Below are positions 50,988-58,917 of a stretch of 58,963 nucleotides of DNA, in pieces. Where the stretch lies: contig JAJEDY010000072.1 of assembly GCA_022821275.1 (NCBI GenBank), positions 1 through 58,963 of the forward strand, given 5' to 3'. Made by a program: the position numbers and the translations under genes. This stretch comes from Candidatus Latescibacterota bacterium (GTDB lineage Bacteria; Latescibacterota; UBA2968). Below the pieces are notes generated by a model that did no database searches, was not told the origin of the DNA, and saw only the letters and a list, made by a program, of their open reading frames with translations. How positions within the stretch are numbered: position 1 is the stretch's first letter; each line of letters opens with the position of its first letter.

Positions 50988-52772
50988 ATGCAGGATGAAC
51001 TTCGGCCAGAATACGACTTGCGAACTTTGCAAGTAAGAAAAGTTGGCCCGGAGCGAAAGCTCTCTGGTAGATCAGTTGTCCAGTCAGCACCGGATGTCGC
51101 CGAGGTATTTCAATCAGGTTGGGCTCAGTTATTTGCGTTATACAAAGAAGATACAGGAAATGGGGAGACGATGTTCAGCGGATTGGGTTTGACGGTAAGC
51201 CAATTCTTTGGGGCACTCTCAGACCAAGACCTTAGGCGATTCTTGGATCCTGGTGTCTTGGCGGTACTGGATACAATTTTCGGCGGACGAATAGCTGGCG
51301 ACGACCTAAAGCGTGTCGCTCGAATGCTCGTTGATGTTGATATGTTGCTCGGAGAAGAGGAGGGACGAAGGCTTGTCCTTAGTCTCGTTCCGGATGAGAA
51401 GCTCGCCGAGATGAAAGTCCGTGTCGGTCGCAGTATCCACCCCACTGACGCAAGCAATTGGACCGAGGTAGAAGTAGGACGGATACGCGATTTCTTTGGT
51501 CTAGCCGAAGAGCGGATCGTACCGCCTACACTACCACCAACGGATACGATCAGTCCTGAGTACGGTCTATTCGATCATCAGAGAAATGTTGTTCGAAAGC
51601 TGACGCCACTGTTGGCTCAAGATGAACGCCGTGTAGTTCTTCATCTACCTACCGGGGTAGGTAAGACTCGGACAGCCATGCATGTGGTGGCCGATTGGCT
51701 ATGCACATACGAACCGTCGGTTGTGGTTTGGCTGGCATCAGGGCAGGAATTACTGGAACAAGCGGTGCTGGCATTCAAAGAGGCGTGGTCTCACTTGGGA
51801 ACAAGGCCCCTACAAATTGGAACTATGTGGGGCGATCAAATGCCTGATCTCGATAGCTTCTCTGACGGATTTCTCGCTGTCGGGCTTGCAAAGGGCTGGG
51901 CTGTAATCTCACGTACTGACCCGGATTGGGCATTGCGACTCTCTCCACGGGTTCGGCTTGTGGTTTTCGATGAAGCCCACCAGAGCATCGCCCGAACCTA
52001 CAGGCAGATCGCCGAAGAACTTACCCTCGATTTCCGATGTGCATTATTAGGACTCACTGCCACACCAGGACGAACGTGGGCCGATATTGACGAGGATGGT
52101 AAACTGGCCGAATTCTTTTCTGGCAATAAGGTCTCTCTTGATATTCCGGGTGATAATCCTATTGAATATCTTATCGAAAATGGATTTCTCGCCCGCCCGA
52201 TTTTTCGCACTCTTCTTTCTAAACCTGGCGTCAATATCGGCGATGACGAATTAGCGCAGATCTCAGATGCATTGGAGATACCCGAAGAGATTGTGGCTTC
52301 CTTGTCAATGAGTGAGCAATACGTGACCGCAGTGCTTGAAGGAATTATGGAACTTCTTAGTACAGGCCATCAGCGCATTCTCGTTTTTGCTGCGACGGTT
52401 GATCACGCTCGAGTACTGACCGCTATACTCACTGCTCGCGATGTCCGTAGCTATGCGATAACAGGAGCAACACCGATACGTGTGAGGCAACAATCCATTA
52501 GGGCTTTCAAGTCGGATGACGGAGAACCAATCATTCTCGTCAACTTTGGCGTATTGACGACGGGGTTCGACGCGCCGAAGGCGAGTGCTGTAGTCATAGC
52601 TCGTCCGACACAGTCTTTGGTATTATACAGCCAGATGGTCGGACGTGCGATTCGTGGGCCGAAGGCGGGGGGCACTGAAACTTGTGAAATTTTGACGGTC
52701 GTTGATCCAAACCTGCCAGGGTTTGGCGATGTCACAGAAGCATTTCTGAATTGGGAGGATGTATGGCAATGA
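50988..52772 (+). CDS. SF2 DNA helicase of the putative restriction module
   Basis: A 594-residue DEAH-type helicase. An N-terminal domain of about 195 residues has no motif I know. The core has Walker A LPTGVGKT (near residue 222), DEAH in VVFDEAHQ (near residue 327), LTATPGR, then in the second RecA domain GFDAPKASAVVIARPTQS and QMVGRAIRGP (motif VI). Such helicases move along dsDNA in restriction systems. It begins 50 bp after the DndC-like gene and overlaps the GHKL gene, and is thus probably the SspF-like or equivalent effector gene. Confidence 0.82.
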   Translation: MQDELRPEYDLRTLQVRKVGPERKLSGRSVVQSAPDVAEVFQSGWAQLFALYKEDTGNGETMFSGLGLTVSQFFGALSDQDLRRFLDPGVLAVLDTIFGGRIAGDDLKRVARMLVDVDMLLGEEEGRRLVLSLVPDEKLAEMKVRVGRSIHPTDASNWTEVEVGRIRDFFGLAEERIVPPTLPPTDTISPEYGLFDHQRNVVRKLTPLLAQDERRVVLHLPTGVGKTRTAMHVVADWLCTYEPSVVVWLASGQELLEQAVLAFKEAWSHLGTRPLQIGTMWGDQMPDLDSFSDGFLAVGLAKGWAVISRTDPDWALRLSPRVRLVVFDEAHQSIARTYRQIAEELTLDFRCALLGLTATPGRTWADIDEDGKLAEFFSGNKVSLDIPGDNPIEYLIENGFLARPIFRTLLSKPGVNIGDDELAQISDALEIPEEIVASLSMSEQYVTAVLEGIMELLSTGHQRILVFAATVDHARVLTAILTARDVRSYAITGATPIRVRQQSIRAFKSDDGEPIILVNFGVLTTGFDAPKASAVVIARPTQSLVLYSQMVGRAIRGPKAGGTETCEILTVVDPNLPGFGDVTEAFLNWEDVWQ

Positions 52773-54700
52773 ATGGCATGGGCGAGCAACTGACGTTTTC
52801 GATCTTGGATACCCCAAGGGCCGTCGAGGCACTGCGTGATAGCGGCTACATGTCTACTACGCATGCGCTTGCGGAACTCATCGACAACTCGATCGAGAGC
52901 GGAGCTACGTCAATAGAAGTCTTTGGAGTAACGCAACAAGATGATATCACAAAAAGATTTACACTTAAAGAGCTAGCCGTACTTGACAATGGTGGGGGAA
53001 TGGATGCAGAGACTCTGAGAAGGAGTCTCCGTTACGGCGATGGAACGCGACGGGAACGACAGGGGATTGGACGCTTTGGCGTAGGGCTTCCCAACTCGTC
53101 AATGTCGCAGGCAAAGCAAGTGGATGTTTGGTCGTGGCAATCAGGCGTTACTAATGCACTGCATACTCGACTTTCTATCGTTGATGTGAATAGTGGTCTA
53201 AACGAGATCCCGGAACCGAAGTTGAAATCCATTCCAAACGTATACCGTAATAAAAGCCGCATGGAGTTTGGTGACTCTGGAACTCTCGTAAGGTGGAGTG
53301 ATCTTGATCGAGTCGAATGGAAACGAGTATCGACGACTTTCCGGCATACGGAAGCCCTTCTGGGCAGGCTTTACCGACGTTTTCTCGCCAAGCCATCGGA
53401 GCGGCTACATTCCGACGACCCAAGAGATGACATTGGTCCCCGACGCACTATTCAATGCATACCCATCCAGCAGGTAGGAAACTCATTTAAAGTTGAAGAG
53501 GATGACATTGTAGAAGTGAGGCCGAACGATCCTCTTTACCTGATGAGTGGAACTTCATGTCTGGAAGACTTCGGTCCTGGTCCTATGTTTACGGAATTGG
53601 AAGGGAGTCCTTTTGTGGTGCCTGTGAAGTATAATGATCAGGAATATCCAGTACGTGTCCGGGCGGCTTATGCCCGTGCTCATGTTCGCGACCCTTCTAA
53701 CCCTGAAGCTACTTGGCCTGAAGCGTACGCTGGATGGGATTCCGGTAGTACTCCGTGGGGAAAGCATGCTGGTCAGAATATGGGTGTATCTCTGATGCGA
53801 GCGCATCGTGAAGTTATGCTCGACGAATCTTGGGTAAGTGGCGACGACCCAAGAGAACGATGGTGGACAGTGGAAGTAGATTTCCCGACTGATCTAGATG
53901 AAGTATTCGGTGTCACCAATAATAAACAAGGTACGATGACCTTCCAGCGGCTTGCCCGATTCGACTGGAAACGAGAGGCCTTACCTGGTGAAGAATCGTT
54001 CGGTGATGTTCGCCGACGAATGGAAGAAGAAGGTGACCCTCGCGTCTCTCTTATAGATCTTCGCAGACAGATCGAAAACGCACGCAGGTTGATGCGACCT
54101 CGTGTCAGAGAAGCACGGCAGAGCCGAGGCGCACGCCATGTGCAAAGTGAAGACCAGAAAGCTGACGCAAAGGTCACTGCCGCTGTCAAGCATAGGATAC
54201 AGGAAGGATACAAAGGAAAATCTGACCTTGCCGGTGAATCGGCAACTGAGAAGGAGCAAAGGGAAAAACAAGTCGAATCCTTGGTTGTAAAACATCGTAT
54301 AGACGAACAAGATGCCCTTGAAAAAATAGATGAGACGATTAAAGCGGGAAACCTAGTGCGTTGGATCCAATCGTCGCAATCTAGTCCAGCCTTCTTTGAT
54401 GTCGAAGCACTGCCCAACCTACTTCAAGTTGCGCTCAACACGGACCATCCTGTCTATTCACATCTCTATGAGATTATGCACCCTGATGTCGAAGAATTGA
54501 CAGAGGATGAGGTTCGGGAACGACTCGCGAAAGCTGCCGCGGCTTTCCGCATTCTCATCTATTCGTGGGCACGCTATGAGGATGAGCAGACAGGCCGTGA
54601 TCAGCGTCAGGTACGCAATGCACGTGTGGAATGGGGAAAGTACGCGGAAGAGTTTTTCGACGAAGACGATGGATCAATTGATCCTACAGATCTGGTATAG
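52763..54700 (+). CDS. GHKL (Hsp90/MutL/MORC-like) ATPase of the putative restriction module
   Basis: A 645-residue protein. The GHKL fold is shown by the N-box ALAELIDNSIESGA (near residue 38), G1 LDNGGGMD (near 75) and G2 GIGRFGVGL (near 100). The remainder has charged, probably helical stretches (EKEQREKQVESLVVKHRID). ATP-driven dimer closure as in MutL/MORC is expected. ATG 52763 overlaps the helicase end; ATG 52769 is an alternative. GGGAGG at 52753-52758 serves either. The helicase-GHKL-PLD order is the interesting part. Confidence 0.82.
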   Translation: MAMNGMGEQLTFSILDTPRAVEALRDSGYMSTTHALAELIDNSIESGATSIEVFGVTQQDDITKRFTLKELAVLDNGGGMDAETLRRSLRYGDGTRRERQGIGRFGVGLPNSSMSQAKQVDVWSWQSGVTNALHTRLSIVDVNSGLNEIPEPKLKSIPNVYRNKSRMEFGDSGTLVRWSDLDRVEWKRVSTTFRHTEALLGRLYRRFLAKPSERLHSDDPRDDIGPRRTIQCIPIQQVGNSFKVEEDDIVEVRPNDPLYLMSGTSCLEDFGPGPMFTELEGSPFVVPVKYNDQEYPVRVRAAYARAHVRDPSNPEATWPEAYAGWDSGSTPWGKHAGQNMGVSLMRAHREVMLDESWVSGDDPRERWWTVEVDFPTDLDEVFGVTNNKQGTMTFQRLARFDWKREALPGEESFGDVRRRMEEEGDPRVSLIDLRRQIENARRLMRPRVREARQSRGARHVQSEDQKADAKVTAAVKHRIQEGYKGKSDLAGESATEKEQREKQVESLVVKHRIDEQDALEKIDETIKAGNLVRWIQSSQSSPAFFDVEALPNLLQVALNTDHPVYSHLYEIMHPDVEELTEDEVRERLAKAAAAFRILIYSWARYEDEQTGRDQRQVRNARVEWGKYAEEFFDEDDGSIDPTDLV

Positions 54701-54705
54701 CAATC

Positions 54706-55617
54706 ATGACTGCGGATAGTGGTACGCAGGGCAGTCGTATTCGCGCCCTTTTCGAGAATACAGAAGACGATGTTTCAATTATCGCACCGTTCATCAAGAT
54801 AGACGCATTGAGATCATTGCTTAAAGTCATTCCTTCGGAAACACATCTGAGGTGTGTCACCCGATGGCTTCCCGAAGAAGTCGCTATAGGGGTATCCGAT
54901 CCGGAGATATTAGACTTACTGGAGGAGCGTGGCAACTTCATTCTTACCTTGGTTGACAGGCTGCACGCCAAGCTCTACATCGCCGGTGACCGATGCCTCG
55001 TTGGTTCATCTAATGTGACTCTTGCAGGACTTGGTGAAGGAGGAGATTCCAATAATATTGAGATTCTTGTAGATACGACTATCGATGCTCCAGGAGTTGC
55101 GGAGACACTCGAAGAAATCTCTAACACAGAACGTCCAGCGACGAGGGCCATAGCACAAATTACACGTCGTTTAGCCGACAGTCTCTCCGCCTCAGCACTA
55201 TCAACAGCCACTATTGAAATATCGTGGTTTCCAATCAGTCGGCGACCTCAAGACGCGTATCTATTTTACACACAACCACCGAGTGGATATACAAAAGCTG
55301 CTGACCGCATCCTGTTAGATGACTTGGTCAAAGCTAATCTTCAGCCGGGCCTTGAGGAAGGTGAATTCCGATCCGAGATTCGTTCCTTGCTTCAGACTAT
55401 ACCTATAGCGGAGAGTTTTCTCAACACAACTGAAGACACTACACTCACTTTCGCCGACACGCACTCTTATTTTAAGGAAATCGCCGGAGACCAGTTCTCT
55501 GCCAATGAACTATGGCTCGCATTTGTCGAATGGATGGCGCACTTCTTTAACGATCAAGTTATGAGACAAGAGATAACAGAGATTGCACTCCGGCGTGCCC
55601 AGATACTGATTCAGTGA
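54706..55617 (+). CDS. Phospholipase D-family nuclease with one HKD motif
   Basis: A 303-residue protein with one HKD motif, HAKLYIAGDRCLVGSSNVT (His near residue 86), after a strand-rich N-terminal half (SIIAPFIK). Single-HKD enzymes such as Nuc and BfiI act as dimers and cut DNA without metal. The C-terminal half is helical and unassigned. It starts 5 bp after the GHKL gene. It is the only recognisable nuclease in the helicase-GHKL-PLD group and is therefore the likely DNA-cutting part. Confidence 0.82.
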   Translation: MTADSGTQGSRIRALFENTEDDVSIIAPFIKIDALRSLLKVIPSETHLRCVTRWLPEEVAIGVSDPEILDLLEERGNFILTLVDRLHAKLYIAGDRCLVGSSNVTLAGLGEGGDSNNIEILVDTTIDAPGVAETLEEISNTERPATRAIAQITRRLADSLSASALSTATIEISWFPISRRPQDAYLFYTQPPSGYTKAADRILLDDLVKANLQPGLEEGEFRSEIRSLLQTIPIAESFLNTTEDTTLTFADTHSYFKEIAGDQFSANELWLAFVEWMAHFFNDQVMRQEITEIALRRAQILIQ

Positions 55618-55698
55618 TACAATCCCTACGCCGTTGAGTCCCGTTTGGTATTCGAATGTAATGTTACGATATGGCAGATTTTTTTTGAATAAAGTCTC

Positions 55699-55732
55699 TT
55701 GACTTTATGTATGTTTAGTGTTACATTACACT
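55699..55732 (+). promoter_or_regulatory. Promoter with overlapping operator for the XRE-ImmA operon
   Basis: TTGACT (55699-55704), 17-bp spacer, TACATT (55722-55727). The palindrome AGTGT-N6-ACACT (55717-55732) covers the -10. A further related core, GTAACATTACA on the minus strand (55657-55667), lies upstream. A self-repressed promoter is the simplest reading. Confidence 0.65.
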
Positions 55733-55748
55733 GCAATTGGAGGAAAAT

Positions 55749-56105
55749 ATGGCTACATTTGGAGAGACCATCAAACAGTGGCGACTTAATTTACGTCTTG
55801 GTTTACGAGAGTCCTCTAAAGAGATTGGAATTTCAGCAACCTATCTGAGCCGACTCGAAAATAATAAGGAGAATCCACCACAAGCTGATAAACTTGTACA
55901 GATCGCAAAAGTTTACGATAAAACGGAAGATGAAATCTTCAGTCTTGCGGATCGGGTGCCCCCCGATATTGAAGAAACCTATAAGAAAAATGATGTTTAC
56001 AAAGAAAAGTTGCCAGAATTGATGCGGACAATTGCACAACAAAACCTTACGGCCCCTGAATGGGATCAATACATAGAAGATACAAAGAACCGGCATAATC
56101 GGTAA
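55749..56105 (+). CDS. XRE-family repressor (CapH-like)
   Basis: A 118-residue protein with a Cro/C1 helix-turn-helix (LGLRESSKEIGISATYLSRL, about residues 16-35) and a C-terminal helical tail (about residues 75-118). In its layout with a following ImmA/IrrE peptidase it matches CapH of CapH-CapP pairs, where DNA damage makes the peptidase cut the repressor. GGAGG precedes ATG 55749. It likely represses its own promoter and, from the shared site, the ubiquitin-like operon. Confidence 0.82.
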   Translation: MATFGETIKQWRLNLRLGLRESSKEIGISATYLSRLENNKENPPQADKLVQIAKVYDKTEDEIFSLADRVPPDIEETYKKNDVYKEKLPELMRTIAQQNLTAPEWDQYIEDTKNRHNR

Positions 56106-56123
56106 TGGTGTAGGAGGTTACTT

Positions 56124-56768
56124 TTGGTTGTCGTTCCTTACTTAACATACGATCATATGGAGGCAGTGGCTCAAAAACTGCTGTTTGAATACGAACAAGA
56201 GAGGGGGCAATTGACTCCACCAATCCTTATTGATGACATTATCGAAAACCACCTAAAATTATCTCTTGAAATTGAAAATCTTAGAGATGAACTGGGATGT
56301 TCAGATATTTTGGGTGGAATTTACTTCTCGGAACGTCGAATCGTGATCGATAGTTCCCTCGCAGAAGAGGATGGACGATATAACTTCACAGCAGCCCATG
56401 AGGTAGCACATTGGGAACTACATCGAGAGCTTTTTATGTCCAACTCCAATCAAACCGATATTGTCTGCCGAGATTCGCAAAAAAGACAAAGAGAAGAATA
56501 CCAGGCCGATTTCACTGCTGCGTGTATATTGATGCCTCGTAATCTTCTGGCTCAAGCTGTACGTGAATATTACGGAAAAGAAGTCTATCCGTTTAAACGG
56601 GGTACGAAGTTTCGCCAATACGACGACTGCGTTGACCATGTAGCTAGAAATTTCAATAAAACTTTCGGCGTGTCTATACAGGCGATGATGATTCGGTTGA
56701 AGCGGACACAACTGGTGCGCGATACCACAGCGGATCTGATAGACTCGTCAAGTCTGTATGCTAATTAA
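56124..56768 (+). CDS. ImmA/IrrE-type metallopeptidase (CapP-like)
   Basis: A 214-residue protein with the zinc motif HEVAH (about residues 92-96) and the downstream acidic ligand region EEYQADFTAACILMPRNLL. ImmA/IrrE family peptidases cleave XRE-type repressors; CapP does so on sensing ssDNA. Translation begins at TTG 56124, six bases after a strong TAGGAGG; the next ATG would be inside the fold. It lies 18 bp behind the repressor gene. Confidence 0.85.
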   Translation: MVVVPYLTYDHMEAVAQKLLFEYEQERGQLTPPILIDDIIENHLKLSLEIENLRDELGCSDILGGIYFSERRIVIDSSLAEEDGRYNFTAAHEVAHWELHRELFMSNSNQTDIVCRDSQKRQREEYQADFTAACILMPRNLLAQAVREYYGKEVYPFKRGTKFRQYDDCVDHVARNFNKTFGVSIQAMMIRLKRTQLVRDTTADLIDSSSLYAN

Positions 56769-57138
56769 GGGTTAAACGGGTAAGAAGTATGTTATGATTA
56801 TTTGACATTTGTCTTTGTTTTTTTATTTTAATTGTTTAGTGTTTTGTTACATTAAACGATTAAGTGGTAGCTAATCATTCAAGGAGGTGTACCGTGTAAG
56901 ATTGCTCATAAAAAATTGTTGGTCCCAGCGGTGGGGTTACTAGCTGAGAACAAACTGTTATTAAAGGTGAACGGCCCTCGCCCAAATCCAATCAGGGCTA
57001 CGTAATCACAGATCGAACTAAGAACAATAGTGGACGTGGTTAATGCGATCCTGTTTTGATAGCCATGAGGCTAAAATTCGATTTCTAATTTTTCAAAATA
57101 CCTATGTGTTTAACACTATATCCCATAAGGAGGATATT
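56769..57138 (+). other. 370-bp intergenic region ahead of the ubiquitin-like operon
   Basis: This stretch contains the candidate promoter and operator-like core (56802-56856), a strong AAGGAGG (56880-56886) followed by GTG and at once TAA, and a further 240 bp with no gene. From 56899 a frame without a start codon runs to a TAA at about 57003, and a second frame ends near 57041; together they look like a decayed or frameshifted small gene, or an untranslated leader. A second AAGGAGG directly precedes the ubiquitin-like gene. Confidence 0.5.
56802..56856 (+). promoter_or_regulatory. Candidate promoter and operator for the ubiquitin-like operon
   Basis: TTGACA (56802-56807), 16-bp spacer, TATTTT (56824-56829). 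Just downstream TGTTTAGT (56833-56840) and GTTACATTAAA (56846-56856) repeat elements of the XRE promoter (TGTTTAGT at 55712-55719, GTTACATTACA at 55720-55730). Confidence 0.55.
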
Positions 57139-57474
57139 ATGGCAAACGTAAGTGATGTATCTGAGGCGATCCGGGAAGAAATCCTCGATGAAATCGCCGA
57201 TCTCGAAGAATATGCAGCACGCGGAGAACGCCCACCGCAGTGTCGTGGTTACCGTATTCGCGTCAATCGTGAGCGATTCGTAATGTATGACTCGAAACCG
57301 ACGCGTGAAATGATTCTGGAAACAGCGGGTTTAATCCCTGTCAAGGAATGGACACTCCGACTCGTAGTACGGAGTTGCAAGCCCGAGTTGATCAAGCAGG
57401 ACGAACAGGTCGATCTTACACGCCCCGGGGTCGAAAAATTCAAGGCCCTACCGCGTGACCAGACGGAGGGTTGA
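57139..57474 (+). CDS. Ubiquitin-like protein (multi-ubiquitin domain family)
   Basis: A 111-residue protein with one beta-grasp domain at about residues 36-105 (GYRIRVNRERFVMYD, TREMILETAGLIPVKEWTLRL, VDLTRPGVEKFKALP), the pattern of the bacterial multi-ubiquitin family, after an acidic helical N-terminus (EAIREEILDEIADLEEYAA). It ends in Glu-Gly, so its C-terminal glycine is exposed without processing. It would be activated by the E1 domain encoded downstream and attached to targets. ATG 57139 has AAGGAGG before it. Confidence 0.82.
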   Translation: MANVSDVSEAIREEILDEIADLEEYAARGERPPQCRGYRIRVNRERFVMYDSKPTREMILETAGLIPVKEWTLRLVVRSCKPELIKQDEQVDLTRPGVEKFKALPRDQTEG

Positions 57475-57475
57475 A

Positions 57476-57877
57476 ATGTCGCGGCATCATTTTGAACTTC
57501 TGGCAGAAGATCACCAATTTTTGGATGATTACGGTTGCCCATGGGAGACCATCTCTGATGGCTCCCAATGGGTGCTGCTGCATAATTTCAGTACCCAGCA
57601 CTCTGGGTATAACCATCAACGTGTCACCGTAGCAATCCGTCTGGAAACCGGATATCCGAAGACGCCTCTGGACATGGTGTATTTCTACCCGGCACTTGCG
57701 CGCAAGGATGGAAAGCAGATTGGAGCTATCCAAGCGACACAGCCGATCAACGGCAAGGCCTTTCAAAGGTGGTCTCGGCACCGCACGGGCACGAACCCCT
57801 GGATCGTCGGTCAAGACAACCTCGGGACACACATACTCTTGGTCGAGGACTGGCTACGTCGGGAATTTGAAAAGTGA
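57476..57877 (+). CDS. E2-like protein (Prok-E2 family E type)
   Basis: A 133-residue protein with an UBC-like core: VTVAIRLETGYPKTPLDMVYFYPAL, then QRWSRHR, NPW and a C-terminal LVEDWLRREFEK helix. It fits the bacterial E2/UBC family encoded with multi-ubiquitin and E1 genes. The only Cys is near residue 21, before the fold's core; no Cys occurs where E2 enzymes keep the active one. ATG 57476 follows the ubiquitin-like gene stop by 1 bp, with a GGAGGG site inside it. Confidence 0.72.
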   Translation: MSRHHFELLAEDHQFLDDYGCPWETISDGSQWVLLHNFSTQHSGYNHQRVTVAIRLETGYPKTPLDMVYFYPALARKDGKQIGAIQATQPINGKAFQRWSRHRTGTNPWIVGQDNLGTHILLVEDWLRREFEK

Positions 57878-57886
57878 GATAGACAA

Positions 57887-58843
57887 ATGGAAGTGACACT
57901 TACTTTAACCGAAGATCAACACGAAGAGCTTAAAGCGCATCTCTTTCCAGGTGATGGATATGAGGCATCGGCGATCATTCTTTGTGGGAGATGTACCGGA
58001 GATCGGCGACATCGTCTGGTTGCGCGAGAAGTGCATCCTATCCCGTATAAACAATGCTCTGAGCGTACACCTTTACGTGTAACTTGGCCGACTGATGTCA
58101 TTACTCCTCTACTTGATCGCGCTGAAAAGCACGGGTGGACAGTGATAAAGAGTCATAGCCATCCTAACGGTAGAGCACGGTTCTCCAAAACTGATGATGA
58201 AGGTGATCGCAAACTAATACCCGCGGTTCGCGACTGGTTCGATGATGATTTCTTTCACGGTAGCGTTGTCATGCTCCCCAATGGAGAGATATTTGGCCGC
58301 TATCTTGATGGTAAGGGTGATTTTGTACCTCTGGCACACATCAACGTAGTTGGGGACGATCTCCTATTTTGGTATGCCGATCCACACGGCGACAATATCC
58401 CAGATTTTGTGGCGTCTCACACCCAAGCATTTGGTGAAGGAACCTTTGAACGCATTCGCCGTCTGTCGATTGCAGTTGTTGGCTGTTCCGGGACCGGCAG
58501 TCCGGTGATTGAGCAACTTGCTCGACTCGGTGTTGGGGAACTGGTGCTCGTTGATGAAGACATTATTGAAGAACGGAATATCAACCGTATCTTGAACGCA
58601 ACAATGAATGACGTGCAAGACAGTCGGTACAAAGTCGGCGTTCTCACCGAGGCGATCAATCGCATCGGCATCGGAACCCGCGTTATTCCCTTGGCTACGA
58701 ATCTTTGGACACCGCAGGCAGTACGGGCCGTTGCACAATGCGATCTCGTTTTTGGGTGTGTAGATACAATTGACGGGCGTTTTCTGCTCAACACACTCGC
58801 TACCTACTACATACTTCCCTATATAATGCGAATAAAGAGTTGA
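57887..58843 (+). pseudogene. JAMM peptidase-E1 (ThiF) fusion, truncated by an insertion sequence
   Basis: The visible protein has an N-terminal JAMM domain with HSHPNGRARFSKTD, an exact H-x-H-x7-S-x2-D (His near residue 89). An E1/ThiF adenylation domain follows: AVVGCSGTGSPV (near residue 200), LVDEDIIEERNINR and GCVDTIDGR. It then runs to LLNTLATYYILPYI, the usual start of the last ThiF core part, and stops after MRIKS read from foreign DNA. The remaining E1 half, with its catalytic Cys, is missing. An intact protein would both activate the ubiquitin-like protein and remove it. Confidence 0.85.
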
Positions 58844-58847
58844 AAAG

Positions 58848-58917
58848 ATCGCGTTCTTGCCAGATGATTGAGTAGTCAAAGCAATCATCAACCCTTAAAA
58901 AGGAGCAAGAACGCGAT
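58848..58917 (+). promoter_or_regulatory. Nested hairpins sequestering the transposase start
   Basis: A 13-bp perfect inverted repeat, ATCGCGTTCTTGC (58848-58860) and GCAAGAACGCGAT (58905-58917), encloses an 8-bp one, GATGATTG (58863-58870) and CAATCATC (58882-58889). The outer right arm covers the end of the AAAGGAG ribosome site and the first two bases of the ATG. A transcript entering from outside would fold and hide the start. Confidence 0.7.

Noticed and set aside
50988-55617. DISARM system (helicase plus PLD protein)
   Set aside because: No DUF1998 protein and no DNA methyltransferase are present; the middle gene is a GHKL ATPase.
56899-57003. Small gene of about 35 codons ahead of the ubiquitin-like operon
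   Set aside because: No ATG, GTG or TTG at a proper distance from the ribosome site in this frame; kept only as a note on a possible remnant.
56893-57060. Retron ncRNA or group II intron fragment
   Set aside because: No reverse transcriptase is encoded nearby and I see no domain V-like hairpin or msr/msd inverted repeats.
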